DNA of 64,000 nucleotides from Agromyces soli (GCF_022811605.1 NZ_CP094533.1:1054001-1118000), one strand, 5' to 3'; shown: positions 41,075 through 49,039, numbered from the stretch's first letter. The notes: generated by a model not told the origin, from the sequence alone. Translations and numbers: made by a program.

Positions 41075-42145
41075 TCATCTGTCCTTGAAGTAGCGGAAAA
41101 GGTTTCGTTCGCTGGTCGCGGCGGCCGCGATTGCTGCTCCGATTGGAGCGATCAGAGCGCTCATCGCGATCGGAGCCAGCCCGTGGATCACCGCCAGCCG
41201 GTCTTCGGCCGGGAGCTGCTGTGCGATCACCACGGCGATGCCGAGAGTGAGCAACACCGCAGGCGCTGACCATACGAGAGCCTCGAGCGCGTGAATCGCG
41301 ATCAGCGACACTCTCGGCAATCCGGCGTGGAGGCTCGAAGCGATCTGCAGTTTCCGCTGCCTGACAGCTGTGAACCCGAGCAGGAATGCGACGAGGACCG
41401 CGACTGGCAGCGCGTACCGGGTAACGCGGCCGAGAAAAGCGTCTGCGCCTCTGAACTCGATGCCGTATGTGGAGTTGAGCTGGGTGACGGTGGCCTGATC
41501 CTCGTTGTCATGCTGCTTCGGTTGGAGGGCGGTGAACAGGATGGCTCGAGCGTTTGTGATTTGGGGCCATGCGCTGATCCAGCACTCGTCGAAGGCAGCC
41601 TCGTCGACCGTGGACGAGAGGGCGGCGTACCCGAGCCCAGGCCGACGTCCGTCGTTCGGATACGAGTAGGTTCCTGCGACATTGGTTGTTCCCGCGCGGG
41701 TCGTGATCTCGTCGCCGGCGCTGACGTTGAGCGTGGCCGCCAGCTCCTCGGAGATGACCAGGCCGGCGCGATTCTGGACGTCCGCACCGATGATGGCAGC
41801 GAAACCCGCCGACGTATCGAAGGAGGGAACAGGGGCGTCGGGGAGAGTGCTGATGGCGAGCTTCTTGCCGGTGTCACGGATGGCGCCTGCCGCTGAAACG
41901 TTCGGGAGGCGACCGAGGGCGTCGCAGGCGGCCGCATCGATCTCGCCCGGTGCGCTGAGGATGAAGGTTGCACCGCCGGATTGGCGGAACGCAGCCGCTG
42001 ATTCGATTTCCTGTCTCGTGATGGTCGCGTCGGCGATCGTGAGGCCGGTGAGCACCACGGTGAGGAGGGTCGCGAGGACGGCGAATCGGGCGGTCCCGGA
42101 GGTGGTGTTTCGGGAGACCTCGCGAAGGAGAGCGCTGGCTTTCAT
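41075..42145 (-). CDS. FtsX/MacB-like ABC transporter permease
   Basis: This 356-residue protein has one N-terminal helix (ARFAVLATLLTVVLTGLTIA), a large extracytoplasmic domain of about 200 residues, and three C-terminal helices (YALPVAVLVAFLLGF, ALVWSAPAVLLTLGIAVVI, LAPIAMSALIAPIGAAIAAA). This is the MacB/FtsX topology. It overlaps the ATPase gene as ATGA and is the last gene of the module. Codon use is less G/C-biased than in the flanking chromosome. Such permeases export peptides or lipoproteins, or serve as peptide-resistance pumps. Confidence 0.85.
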   Translation of the reverse strand: MKASALLREVSRNTTSGTARFAVLATLLTVVLTGLTIADATITRQEIESAAAFRQSGGATFILSAPGEIDAAACDALGRLPNVSAAGAIRDTGKKLAISTLPDAPVPSFDTSAGFAAIIGADVQNRAGLVISEELAATLNVSAGDEITTRAGTTNVAGTYSYPNDGRRPGLGYAALSSTVDEAAFDECWISAWPQITNARAILFTALQPKQHDNEDQATVTQLNSTYGIEFRGADAFLGRVTRYALPVAVLVAFLLGFTAVRQRKLQIASSLHAGLPRVSLIAIHALEALVWSAPAVLLTLGIAVVIAQQLPAEDRLAVIHGLAPIAMSALIAPIGAAIAAAATSERNLFRYFKDR

Positions 42146-42759
42146 GCTTCTGCGGCGTGGGCGTAGGGGGTGAGGTCGAGCTGAGCGGTGCAGGCATCTC
42201 GGGTGTTGGGATCGTGAGTTGCGATCAGCACGATGGTCGTGGGGTCCGCGATGGCGACGATCCCGGCATCGACCGCGGCTGCCGTGACGCGGTCGAGTTG
42301 CGCGGTCGGCTCATCCACGAGAAGAAGGCTTGGGTGCGTGGCGAGGCCCCGCGCAAGCATCAGGCGCTGGGCTTCACCTCCGCTCAGTTCTCGGAACTCG
42401 CGACCCGCCACGCGGTCGAGTTGGAATCGTCGGAGCAGCTCCGAGGCAGACTCCTCGGCCTGGTCGATTGTTGAGCCGGCCGCGAGGAATGGAAGCGCGA
42501 CGTGATCGAGAGCGGTACGTCGGGGCGTGCCGAAGGGGTTCTGGAACACCCAGCTGATCTGCCCGATGCCTTCGTGGGTGATCCGCCCGGCTGAGGGCTT
42601 GTCGAGCTTGGCGATGAGGGAGAGCAGCGTGCTCTTTCCTGACCCGGATGGGCCGGTCAACGCGTAGACCATCCCGGGCTGGAACTCGTAGCTGAGGTGC
42701 TGGAACAGCCAGGGTGCGTTCGGAAAGCGATGGCCGAGGCCGCTGAGGGTCACTCGCAA
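42142..42759 (-). CDS. ABC transporter ATP-binding protein
   Basis: This 205-residue ATPase has Walker A GPSGSGKST at about 36-44, Q-loop FQNPFG, the signature LSGGEAQRLMLARGLA, Walker B LLLVDEPTAQLD and the H-loop ATHD. The size and EPTAQLD motif resemble the LolD/MacB group. It lies between the HlyD-like gene (10-base overlap) and the permease. The three products probably make one export complex at the plasma membrane. Confidence 0.93.
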   Translation of the reverse strand: MRVTLSGLGHRFPNAPWLFQHLSYEFQPGMVYALTGPSGSGKSTLLSLIAKLDKPSAGRITHEGIGQISWVFQNPFGTPRRTALDHVALPFLAAGSTIDQAEESASELLRRFQLDRVAGREFRELSGGEAQRLMLARGLATHPSLLLVDEPTAQLDRVTAAAVDAGIVAIADPTTIVLIATHDPNTRDACTAQLDLTPYAHAAEA

Positions 42760-43823
42760 GATGGCTGCCGCCCAGGCGAGAGATCGACAGTCTCGAGCTC
42801 GACTGCTGCTTCGACAAGGTGCACGTACGTCTGCCCTAGCTGCGAGCCGACGATCGTAACGGCATAGCCTCGCCCACCGCTCGCGACGCAGCCAGTGGTC
42901 TCGCTGATCGAGTACACCGCGGCAGGAGGGACGATCGCGACCGTGAGCGGGTTCGTCAGGCTGAGCTCGCCGGTGACTCTCTCGGATGCGGCTGGCTCGG
43001 ACGTCGACTTTGCAGCGACCGCAGCGGATGAGGTGAGAAGAGCGGCGACGCCCTGCAGCTGCGCGAGAGCAGCCGGATCAGTAACGCCCCCGTCAGCCCC
43101 GACCGGGACCGTCACGGCGTCCAAGGTGAGCGAACGATCGCCCGGAGCAAGATCGGCAGGCATCTGTTGGACAGATACTCGAGTCAGCCCCCCGCGCACC
43201 GTGGCAATCGTATCGCCCACTCCGATCGACGCGCTCACCTCGGTGTCGCAGCTCGCGACAGGTGTGGACGGCATCGGGAGCCAAACGATTCGTCCCGCGG
43301 GGACGCTGCCCTCCAACGAGCTCGTGTCACCGGCTTTCCCGAAAAGGTCCTCCAGTGCTTCCACTGACCCTGAGCCGAGCGTGCCGTCTGGATGAAGCGG
43401 GTACCCAAGCCGAGCGAGCTCGGCCTGTAACACTTCCACGTCCGCGCCCTTGTCGCCGATCGTGAGATCACGCCAGAGTGGCATGGAGGTCGCGAGCGCG
43501 ACGATAGGGTGGCCGTCGACGCTGATGATCGGAGAGCCCGACGCGATAGTGGAGCCGGCCACGCACGCCTGCGAAGTGACGACCCCGGCCGTGCGAGCAG
43601 TGACCGTGGTGTCTGGAGCGTGAGCGATGTCCAAGGCGACCGTGCGGGGATCACCGAACTCCTGAAGCGATACCGGCGCCTCTTCCGCTTCGACCGGGGC
43701 GGTCAATGAGGTCGGAATGGACGGGGTCAGCCAGAGCCATACTGAGATCGCGCCCGATGCGAACACCGCCGCACCCGTCAAGGCCAGCGAAGCGATCCCG
43801 GCCGCAGAAGGGCGCGTCTTCAT
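42750..43823 (-). CDS. HlyD-like membrane fusion/peptidoglycan-binding protein
   Basis: This 357-residue protein has one N-terminal membrane helix (GIASLALTGAAVFASGAISVWLWL). The lipoyl/HlyD-like half VTARTAGVVTSQACVAGSTIASGSPIISVDGHPIVAL follows. Inside it lies a peptidoglycan-binding-type helical segment (GDKGADVEVLQAELARLGYPLHPDGTLGSGSVEALEDL). This mix is typical of actinobacterial adaptor proteins working with MacB-like pumps. The ATG at 43823 overlaps the lipoprotein stop as ATGA; the reading from 43862 is less likely. Confidence 0.85.
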   Translation of the reverse strand: MKTRPSAAGIASLALTGAAVFASGAISVWLWLTPSIPTSLTAPVEAEEAPVSLQEFGDPRTVALDIAHAPDTTVTARTAGVVTSQACVAGSTIASGSPIISVDGHPIVALATSMPLWRDLTIGDKGADVEVLQAELARLGYPLHPDGTLGSGSVEALEDLFGKAGDTSSLEGSVPAGRIVWLPMPSTPVASCDTEVSASIGVGDTIATVRGGLTRVSVQQMPADLAPGDRSLTLDAVTVPVGADGGVTDPAALAQLQGVAALLTSSAAVAAKSTSEPAASERVTGELSLTNPLTVAIVPPAAVYSISETTGCVASGGRGYAVTIVGSQLGQTYVHLVEAAVELETVDLSPGRQPSCE

Positions 43824-44455
43824 CGCTCGGCTCTGACCATCCCGAGCGGGTCCTTCGAGCACCGCTCCAATGCCTGTTCGCCGGAGTCCTTGTCCGTGAA
43901 CGGGAACGCCATCTCAGGGGCATCGCGAGTGTAGTCACTCGCGGTGTACCCGGCCGGCACAGCACGTTCCTCGACGAGGCACGCTGCGATGATCTCCGCT
44001 TCGTCCTGATTCTGCGGATTGCGCTGCATCGCGAAGTAGAGCGAAACGACCGTATTCACGCCACTGCTGACGGAGCACTCATCAGCGATCGCGTTCGCCT
44101 GATCGGGATCAGCGCCACCCAAGCCGAAGTCGAACCCGCCGCCGGGCTTGAACCCATTGAAGTCCAGGCCCCGATCCTTCATGCAGTTCCCGAATAGGTT
44201 CTCCGCCTCGGCTACCTCGCTCTCGCTGATGGAACCGTCTCGAAGGGCCTCTCGTTCGAAATCGCTGCCGGACTGTCTGAACGCATCCGCGAACTCACCA
44301 GCCCATGGCCCCGAGAACGCGGGAACCTCCACCTCGACAGCTTCTCCAGGGGCGGGGGCATCTACGGATGGCTGGCTAACACACCCGCTCAAGAACAGGG
44401 CAGCAATTCCCGCGGCAGCCAGCGCGCTAGTGACCCCATTGCGAGGCTTCATCAT
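43820..44455 (-). CDS. Small secreted lipoprotein of the exporter module
   Basis: This 211-residue protein starts MMKPRNGVTSALAAAGIAALFLSGC; the lipobox LSGC marks it as a lipoprotein. The mature part is acidic, with paired cysteines (NLFGNCMKDRG, ADECSVS, IAACLVEE, LERCSKD) that may form disulfides. I know no function for it. GGAAGGG is upstream of the ATGATG start. It heads the module, followed by adaptor, ATPase and permease. It could be a substrate-binding or immunity protein. Confidence 0.78.
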   Translation of the reverse strand: MMKPRNGVTSALAAAGIAALFLSGCVSQPSVDAPAPGEAVEVEVPAFSGPWAGEFADAFRQSGSDFEREALRDGSISESEVAEAENLFGNCMKDRGLDFNGFKPGGGFDFGLGGADPDQANAIADECSVSSGVNTVVSLYFAMQRNPQNQDEAEIIAACLVEERAVPAGYTASDYTRDAPEMAFPFTDKDSGEQALERCSKDPLGMVRAER

Positions 44456-44478
44456 CCAGCCCTTCCACCGTTTGTGGT

Positions 44479-44507
44479 GGGCGGGATGCCACCGGGGCAC
44501 CCCGCCC
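44479..44507 (-). promoter_or_regulatory. Leader hairpin upstream of the exporter operon
   Basis: GGGCGGGATGCC at 44479-44490 pairs with 44496-44507 with one mismatch and a five-base loop. On the minus strand it lies between the short ORF stop (44521) and the lipoprotein start (44455). It could be a partial terminator that lowers expression of the downstream genes. Confidence 0.5.
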
Positions 44508-44520
44508 AACTCATCTCGGG

Positions 44521-44634
44521 TTAATAGTTGTAGAAGTACGCCCGGTTGTTGTTCAGGCTCGCCCTCTGGAGACGACTGTCAAGAGGAGGGTTTCCGGACA
44601 CATCGATTTCGTTACACCTCAAGCAAAAGATCAT
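44521..44634 (-). pseudogene. Short ORF upstream of the exporter module, possible bacteriocin-precursor remnant
   Basis: A frame ending at 44521 codes MIFCLRCNEIDVSGNPPLDS and ends in ASLNNNRAYFYNY. The aromatic, Asn/Tyr-rich end recalls the C-terminus of lactococcin 972-type bacteriocins, which often precede ABC modules. The frame stays open upstream (GIHNSSFAVSV), but no start codon, ribosome site or signal peptide is evident. It is therefore either a decayed gene or coincidence. The region is A/T-richer than its surroundings. Confidence 0.25.
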
Positions 44635-44778
44635 TTGGGCTACCACGATCGTCAGTGCCCGTCCGCCGCAGCGTCGACGTGCCCTTCTGTCGTCCGGGAC
44701 GCTGACGGCGAAGCTCGAGTTATGGATTCCGTCTTCTGGATTCCTCGTCAGGTTCTTGTTCCCTAGCGCCTCTACCGA

Positions 44779-44809
44779 GCGGGCCTGCTGCGATGTGGAG
44801 CAGGCCCGC
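44779..44809. terminator. Hairpin near the right boundary of the inserted module
   Basis: GCGGGCCTGCT at 44779-44789 is exactly complementary to 44799-44809 with a 9-base loop. It lies between the low-GC module and the ATPase remnant. It may have ended a transcript that read toward either side. Confidence 0.55.
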
Positions 44810-44857
44810 CCATTGGTTCTACGAGTTGATCGGCTGCCGGCCGAAGTCGCGCGAGGC

Positions 44858-44965
44858 GCGGGCGTCGTGCTCGCGCACGAGGTGGCGGAGGTCGTCGTGA
44901 TCCTGAACGGCGTCCGCGCCGCCCGCCGCCCCCGCGCGTTGGCCGAGACCGGCCCCCGCACCTGA
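44858..44965 (+). pseudogene. 3' remnant of a P1B-type ATPase gene (right copy of the direct repeat)
   Basis: The frame encodes AGVVLAHEVAEVVVILNG and then VRAARRPRAL, as at the end of the pump at 39054-41000, followed by a different tail AETGPRT and a TGA. Bases 44858-44938 are 79/81 identical to 40905-40985. Nothing upstream of 44858 resembles the rest of the ATPase. The membrane protein and DsbA genes downstream are ordinary high-GC chromosome. This marks a recombination boundary. Confidence 0.85.
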
Positions 44966-45024
44966 GGATCGCGCCCGGGCCGGTTTGCTATCTTGGCCGG
45001 GACCCCGACCCCCAGGGAGCCCCG

Positions 45025-45441
45025 GTGCCGACGTCCCAGACCGCGCTCGTGCCGCTGCGCGTGGCGCTGCTCGCGATGCTGCTCGTCGTCGGGACGTGCG
45101 CGGCGCTCTTGTTCGGGCATGCGCTCGAGACCGGGCACGCCGGCCCCGCGGCCCACGGCCCGAGCCTGAGTTCGACGGCGGCCGACGGGGTGGTCGTGGT
45201 CGAGGCATCCGCGGTGTCCTCGGCGCCGGCGGCGCCGCACGACGACGGCGAGGGCCTGCTCGCGCTCTGCCTCGGTGTGGGGTGCGCGATCGTGCTGCTG
45301 CTGGTCGGCCTTCGTCTGCGCGCGGCACCGTTGCTGCGCGCGCGTCGATCCGTCCGGCCTCTGCGATGCACCCCGCTGCGTCCGCTCGCGGGTCCGACGC
45401 CGCCAGTGGCCCTGGACGCGCTCGGCATCAGCCGGACCTGA
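45025..45441 (+). CDS. Small membrane protein with two hydrophobic segments (DUF6153-like)
   Basis: This 138-residue protein has helices at VALLAMLLVVGTCAALLFGHAL and LLALCLGVGCAIVLLLVGLRL, separated by a His-containing linker (HALETGHAGPAAHGPSLSS). The C-terminus is Arg/Pro-rich. The layout is like actinobacterial DUF6153 proteins, which are often found near copper or metal genes; their function is unknown. The GTG at 45025 follows AGGGAG. It directly follows the ATPase remnant, so it may once have been next to the intact pump gene. Confidence 0.7.
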   Translation: MPTSQTALVPLRVALLAMLLVVGTCAALLFGHALETGHAGPAAHGPSLSSTAADGVVVVEASAVSSAPAAPHDDGEGLLALCLGVGCAIVLLLVGLRLRAAPLLRARRSVRPLRCTPLRPLAGPTPPVALDALGISRT

Positions 45442-45555
45442 GTCGCCCGTCGACTCCATGCCGGGCGAGCCGACCCCGCTCGCCCTCCGGGCCTCCGCCC
45501 GTTCCGCTTCCGCACGTCGTGCGCGCCTCGCCGCGCCATCCTCCGAAGGACCCTC

Positions 45556-46284
45556 ATGTCATCGCACACCCCCGCGCCCGCCGGCCGCAGCCGCCGGGTG
45601 CTCTGGATCAACCTCGCCCTCATCGGCGCCTTCGTCCTCGTCGTCGGCCTCGCCTTCGCCTTCCTGCGTCCGGGCGCACCGCCGTCTGTGCCCGCGGGCG
45701 CTGACGCGGAGACGCCGGGTGCGAGCGCGACACCCACCGTCCGCGACGACAGCCACGTGCTCGGTGAGCTCGGCGCGAGCGGGGTCACCGTGGTCGAGTT
45801 CCTCGACTTCGAGTGCGAGGCGTGCGGGGCGTTCTACCCGCTCGTCGAATCGCTCCGCGAGCAGTACGCGGGCGAGGTGACCTTCGTCGCCCGGTACTTC
45901 CCGCTCGACGGGCACCGCAACTCGAAGCCCGCGGCCGTCGCCGTCGAGGCCGCCGCGCAGCAGGGCGCGTTCGAGGCGATGTACGCGAAGCTCTTCGAGA
46001 CCCAGGCGGCCTGGGGCGAGCAGGCCGAGTCGAAGGCGCCGCTCTTCCGCGAGTACGCGGCGGAGCTCGGCCTCGACCTCGCGGCGTACGACGCGGCAGT
46101 CGCCGACCCGGCGACGCTGGAGCGCGTGCAGTCGGATCAGGCGGACGGCTTCGCGCTCGGCGTGCAGGGCACGCCGACCTTCTTCATCGACGATCGGATG
46201 GTCCAGCTGCAGAGCTACGACGACCTCGGCCTCGCCATCGACGCCGCGCTCGAGGAGCGCGATGGAGATAAGGGTGTGGGGTGA
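45556..46284 (+). CDS. DsbA-family membrane-anchored thioredoxin
   Basis: This 242-residue protein has an N-terminal membrane helix (VLWINLALIGAFVLVVGLAFAFL) and a thioredoxin-fold domain with active site CEAC in FLDFECEACGAFYP. The helical insert and the cis-proline loop GTPTFF are present. It should oxidise or shuffle thiols outside the membrane. The C-terminal DGDKGVG runs into A/T-rich sequence where the foreign segment begins, so the original end may have been altered. Confidence 0.9.
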   Translation: MSSHTPAPAGRSRRVLWINLALIGAFVLVVGLAFAFLRPGAPPSVPAGADAETPGASATPTVRDDSHVLGELGASGVTVVEFLDFECEACGAFYPLVESLREQYAGEVTFVARYFPLDGHRNSKPAAVAVEAAAQQGAFEAMYAKLFETQAAWGEQAESKAPLFREYAAELGLDLAAYDAAVADPATLERVQSDQADGFALGVQGTPTFFIDDRMVQLQSYDDLGLAIDAALEERDGDKGVG

Positions 46285-46382
46285 ACTCGCTCTAAATTAA
46301 TGGCTTGAGCTGAATCTTGGCCCCGGCGCAACACTTCGCGAGCTGCCGCGAGGTGTGCCCGCACCTCCTCGGCGCGAAATGG

Positions 46383-46757
46383 CTAGGACTCCCGCCTTTT
46401 CCGAAGATCAAGGAAGCCGCCGACAGCCACACCGAGGGTGATCCCGCCTGCGGCGATCCACTCCCAGGGCGAAGATGGCGCCTGGAGCAAGCTGGCTTCC
46501 AAGAGTGCGATCATGCCTGCGAGGCACGCACCGACCACTACCCGTGCGACCGCATTGATCGGGATCAACACTGCGAACGCTCCGATCGCGCCCGCAGCCC
46601 CGCCCAACATCATCGCGATCATGAGAGAAAGGCCCCACCAGGACTCGGCTGGGAAGCCCGCAAGGATGAGCGGGATGATCGCGAGCGTGCCCACTGCCCC
46701 GCATACAGCGCCCGCGGTCATCGCGAGAGCGAGACGTCCTCTTCGGATTGTGGTCAC
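46383..46757 (-). CDS. Small four-helix membrane protein
   Basis: This 124-residue protein starts at GTG 46757 (TTIRRGRLALAMTAGAVCGAVG), with stop and start of the two genes sharing GTGA. It has four hydrophobic segments and a basic end FLDLRKRRES. The function is unknown. Its GC content is lower than the chromosome average. The pair with the upstream gene appears to have arrived together. Longer readings beginning at 46988 overlap the partner gene and are unlikely. Confidence 0.65.
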   Translation of the reverse strand: MTTIRRGRLALAMTAGAVCGAVGTLAIIPLILAGFPAESWWGLSLMIAMMLGGAAGAIGAFAVLIPINAVARVVVGACLAGMIALLEASLLQAPSSPWEWIAAGGITLGVAVGGFLDLRKRRES

Positions 46758-47227
46758 TTCGCTGCCGAGAGTTTCTTCGCGTAGTTGGTCCATGCCTGGA
46801 TCGCCCCGCCTTTGTACTGTGCGTTGTTCAACCATGCGTTGCCCACCTTTGCCGTCACGTACAGGTACGTATCGCTCCGGAAACTGAAGGAGATGCTCGA
46901 TCCAAGACCGTCGAGGTGGTTCTTCGTCGCAGTGAACGAATACTGGAATAGCGACCCGTTCACTTTGCCGACCCCACCCATCCTGCACTCCATGTTGAAC
47001 ATGTTGAGCGGGCCGACGCGCAGGGGAAGGAGCTGGTTCTTGACTGGAAAATTCCGCGGGGCGCCCGAGATCGGGACATAGCAGCTGAAGCAGCTTCGGA
47101 GCAGTGTCTCCACCTTTGTCGGGGTCTTGTTGGTCTTGAACTTGTACGAGTAGGTCCAGAACGGATCCGCAAGGACCAATCGAAGACCCCTGTTAACGGG
47201 ATTCCAGCATCGCAGCCTGTATTCCAA
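46754..47227 (-). CDS. Unknown protein of atypical composition, possibly N-terminally truncated
   Basis: I do not recognise this protein of up to 157 residues. It is rich in Ser, Thr, Asn, Lys and aromatics (FWTYSYKFKTNKTPTKVE, SISFSFRSDTYLYVTAKVGNAW), suggesting a secreted or surface beta-sheet protein. Cysteines lie in LLRSCFSCYVP and MECRMGG. The first possible start is TTG 47227 with no ribosome site; an in-frame TGA lies about 45 bases further upstream, so the 5' end may have been lost. GC content is clearly lower than in its neighbours. It is coupled to the membrane gene by a GTGA overlap. Confidence 0.5.
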   Translation of the reverse strand: MEYRLRCWNPVNRGLRLVLADPFWTYSYKFKTNKTPTKVETLLRSCFSCYVPISGAPRNFPVKNQLLPLRVGPLNMFNMECRMGGVGKVNGSLFQYSFTATKNHLDGLGSSISFSFRSDTYLYVTAKVGNAWLNNAQYKGGAIQAWTNYAKKLSAAK

Positions 47228-47453
47228 TATATCAGGACAGGAGAGGCATTCTAGGAGAGTTCTGCATCATAAATGGATACCAATGCTCATCAAGATCGAG
47301 GTGGCCGGTGACCCTGACGCGGCTGGGGCGACTCGGGGCCCGCCGGTGGATGCGGGCGAGTCCGGTCGGACCGGAAGGGAGTTCCAGAGGACGGTTTGGA
47401 TCAAGTCGTCCATTTCCCGACTCCAGTTGCGCCGTATCGGGCGACAATATCTG

Positions 47454-47642
47454 GACCGCGGAATGGTGGCGTACCGGCGGCCCCGCCGCTCCCCGCGGCT
47501 CGCCGAGTTCGTGCCCGGGGTGGAGGTGCTCAGCCTCGATACCGGGCACCGGATCCAGGAAGAGCGTCCGGAGGAGACGACTCGGGTGATGCTGGACTGG
47601 CTCCGTCGCCAGGAGACCCGCCTCGGAACGCGATCGAGCTGA
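47454..47642 (+). pseudogene. C-terminal fragment of an alpha/beta-fold hydrolase
   Basis: The frame ends with FVPGVEVLSLDTGHRIQEER and PEETTRVMLDWLRRQ. This is the usual last strand, catalytic-His loop (GHxxQxERPEE) and final helix of alpha/beta hydrolases. No nucleophile elbow or N-terminal part is visible upstream in 47228-47450, which otherwise shows nothing recognisable. It overlaps the holin gene on the other strand, so the recombination joint lies near 47600-47640. Confidence 0.6.
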
Positions 47643-47814
47643 GCAGCGAGCCCAGCGCGGCCAGGGCGCCGACCGAGGCGAGCTGCACGGGATCGATCTG
47701 GAGGATGCCGGTCACCCCGGCGCCGAACGTGCCGATCGCGGCCTGCGCGAAGGTCGCGATCGCACGGTCGGCGGCGTCGATCCAGAACTGCGGGTCCGCA
47801 TACTTCGAGGTCAC
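47530..47814 (-). CDS. r1t-type phage holin
   Basis: This 94-residue protein carries the r1t holin pattern: DPQFWIDAADRAIATFAQAAIGTFGAGVTGI followed by the second helix VQLASVGALAALGSLLSSIAF. Holins open the membrane for phage lysis or release of tail-like particles. The Pro/Ser-rich end after SLLSSIAF runs into the opposite-strand hydrolase fragment and may not be original. The GTG at 47814 overlaps the upstream gene stop as GTGA. No endolysin gene lies nearby, so this is a phage remnant. Confidence 0.75.
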   Translation of the reverse strand: MTSKYADPQFWIDAADRAIATFAQAAIGTFGAGVTGILQIDPVQLASVGALAALGSLLSSIAFRGGSPGDGASPASPESSPPDALPGSGARYRG

Positions 47815-48200
47815 GGTCGGCTCCAGGGGGTTCGGCGGCGGGGGCGCCGCTGCGTCGGGGGCCGGTGCTCCGCGCCAGGGGCTCGACCCGCGTCGGGCCC
47901 GAGCTCGTCGCGGAGTTCGTCATGCAGCTCCTCGTGCAGCTCGTCGTGCAGCCGTTCGTGGTCGTCCTCGAGCTGGCGGCGCAGCCGGCGCACCGAGGCA
48001 TCCGTCCGCTCCATGAAGCCCGGCAGGGTGCCGAGCGCCTCGACGAGGGCGACCACCCGGCGCAGCCAGGGCCAGAGCCGCACGAGCAGCCGGAGGGCGA
48101 GCACGGCGGCGGCCACGACGAACGCCAGGTGCAGCAGGTCGATGTCCGCGAGCCAGTCGGCGACGACGGTGAGCCAGTCGGGGGAGAGCTGCTCGGTCAT
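47811..48200 (-). CDS. Phage DUF2746-like membrane protein
   Basis: This 129-residue protein starts MTEQLSPDWLTVVADWLADIDLLHLA. It has one membrane helix (LAFVVAAAVLALRLLVRLWPWL), then a charged coiled-coil region (RRLRRQLEDDHERLHDELHEELHDELRDEL) and a Pro/Arg-rich tail. This layout matches DUF2746 proteins that sit beside holins in actinobacteriophage lysis cassettes. GGAGG precedes the ATG at 48200. It supports a phage origin of 47530-49492. Confidence 0.65.
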   Translation of the reverse strand: MTEQLSPDWLTVVADWLADIDLLHLAFVVAAAVLALRLLVRLWPWLRRVVALVEALGTLPGFMERTDASVRRLRRQLEDDHERLHDELHEELHDELRDELGPDAGRAPGAEHRPPTQRRPRRRTPWSRP

Positions 48201-48253
48201 GGGTCCTCCGTTCTTCGGGCCGTGGTGTGGGTGGGATGGGCTGTGCGCCCGGC

Positions 48254-48463
48254 TCAGCGCCGACGGGCGTGGCGGGGCGAGGGGTCGTGGCAGCCGCGGG
48301 GGCAGTGCAGCTCGTAGCCGCAGGGGCCCAGCATCGCCTTCGTTCCGCGCCGGCACTTCGCGCAGCACGGGGTCGGCTCGGCGGTCGCGTCGAGGTAGGC
48401 GATGATGCGCTCGAACTCGAGGTCGCGCATGGCGGTGATGGTCTTATCGGGGATGCGGTTCAT
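48254..48463 (-). CDS. Small cysteine-rich (zinc-ribbon-like) protein
   Basis: This 69-residue protein has an N-terminal helix (MRDLEFERIIAYLDATAE) and four to five cysteines in CCAKCRRGTKAMLGPCGYELHCPRGC. The spacing suggests one zinc ribbon. The start at 48463 is chosen because GGAG lies 10 bases before it. The gene stands between the DUF2746-like gene and the divergent HTH gene, typical for small phage proteins. No function is known. Confidence 0.65.
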   Translation of the reverse strand: MNRIPDKTITAMRDLEFERIIAYLDATAEPTPCCAKCRRGTKAMLGPCGYELHCPRGCHDPSPRHARRR

Positions 48464-48591
48464 CCGGGGCTCCGTTCGATCGATCCTGAATTGCACGAGT
48501 GCAATATGGTTGCGTGAGATCAATATGGGGGATGCCTTGCGCGAATGCAAGCCAATTGCGGCGCGTCGTCATCCGCCGTACGCTGGAGCCC

Positions 48592-49017
48592 GTGAATGAG
48601 CGGATGCGGTGGAGCGCCTATCTCGAGGCGACGGGCGAGGGCGTGCGGAACAGCGAGATCGCGCGCCGCGTCGGGGTGGACCCGGCGACGGTCGGGCGGT
48701 GGCGCAGCGGAACGACCGACCCGAACCCCAGGCAGGTCGTGGCGTACGCGCGCGCGTTCGGGCGGCCGCCCGTCGAGGCGCTGATCGCCGCCGGCTACCT
48801 GACCGCCGAGGAGGCGGAGGTGCCGGTCGCCGTCGCGCCCACTGATCCACTCGCCGCCGTCTCGACGGGGCGCCTGCTCCGCGAGGCGCTACGCCGGGTC
48901 GAGGCGGATGCCGAGGCCGGTGTCGGCGGCGACGCCGAGGATGACTACGAGTTCACGCCCGAGGCGCCGTCGCCAGACGACTACCGCCTCGCGGCACGAA
49001 CGGGCACGCGCAAGTAG
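48592..49017 (+). CDS. HTH-domain repressor-like protein (phage/ICE type)
   Basis: This 141-residue protein has a Cro/CI-type HTH at about residues 15-60: SAYLEATGEGVRNSEIARRVGVDPATVGRWRSG. The C-terminal part is acidic and probably unstructured. GGAG lies shortly before the GTG at 48592. The ImmA/IrrE-type protease gene follows 22 bases later, the usual pairing of repressor and anti-repressor protease in prophages and conjugative elements. It is divergent from the phage genes, as a lysogeny repressor would be. Confidence 0.8.
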   Translation: MNERMRWSAYLEATGEGVRNSEIARRVGVDPATVGRWRSGTTDPNPRQVVAYARAFGRPPVEALIAAGYLTAEEAEVPVAVAPTDPLAAVSTGRLLREALRRVEADAEAGVGGDAEDDYEFTPEAPSPDDYRLAARTGTRK

Positions 49018-49039
49018 CAGGACCGTATCGGGGGATCGG

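Noticed and set aside
44546..44857. Plus-strand open frame joined to the ATPase remnant
   Set aside because: Only the part from 44858 resembles a protein; the upstream part shows no family motif and covers a hairpin.
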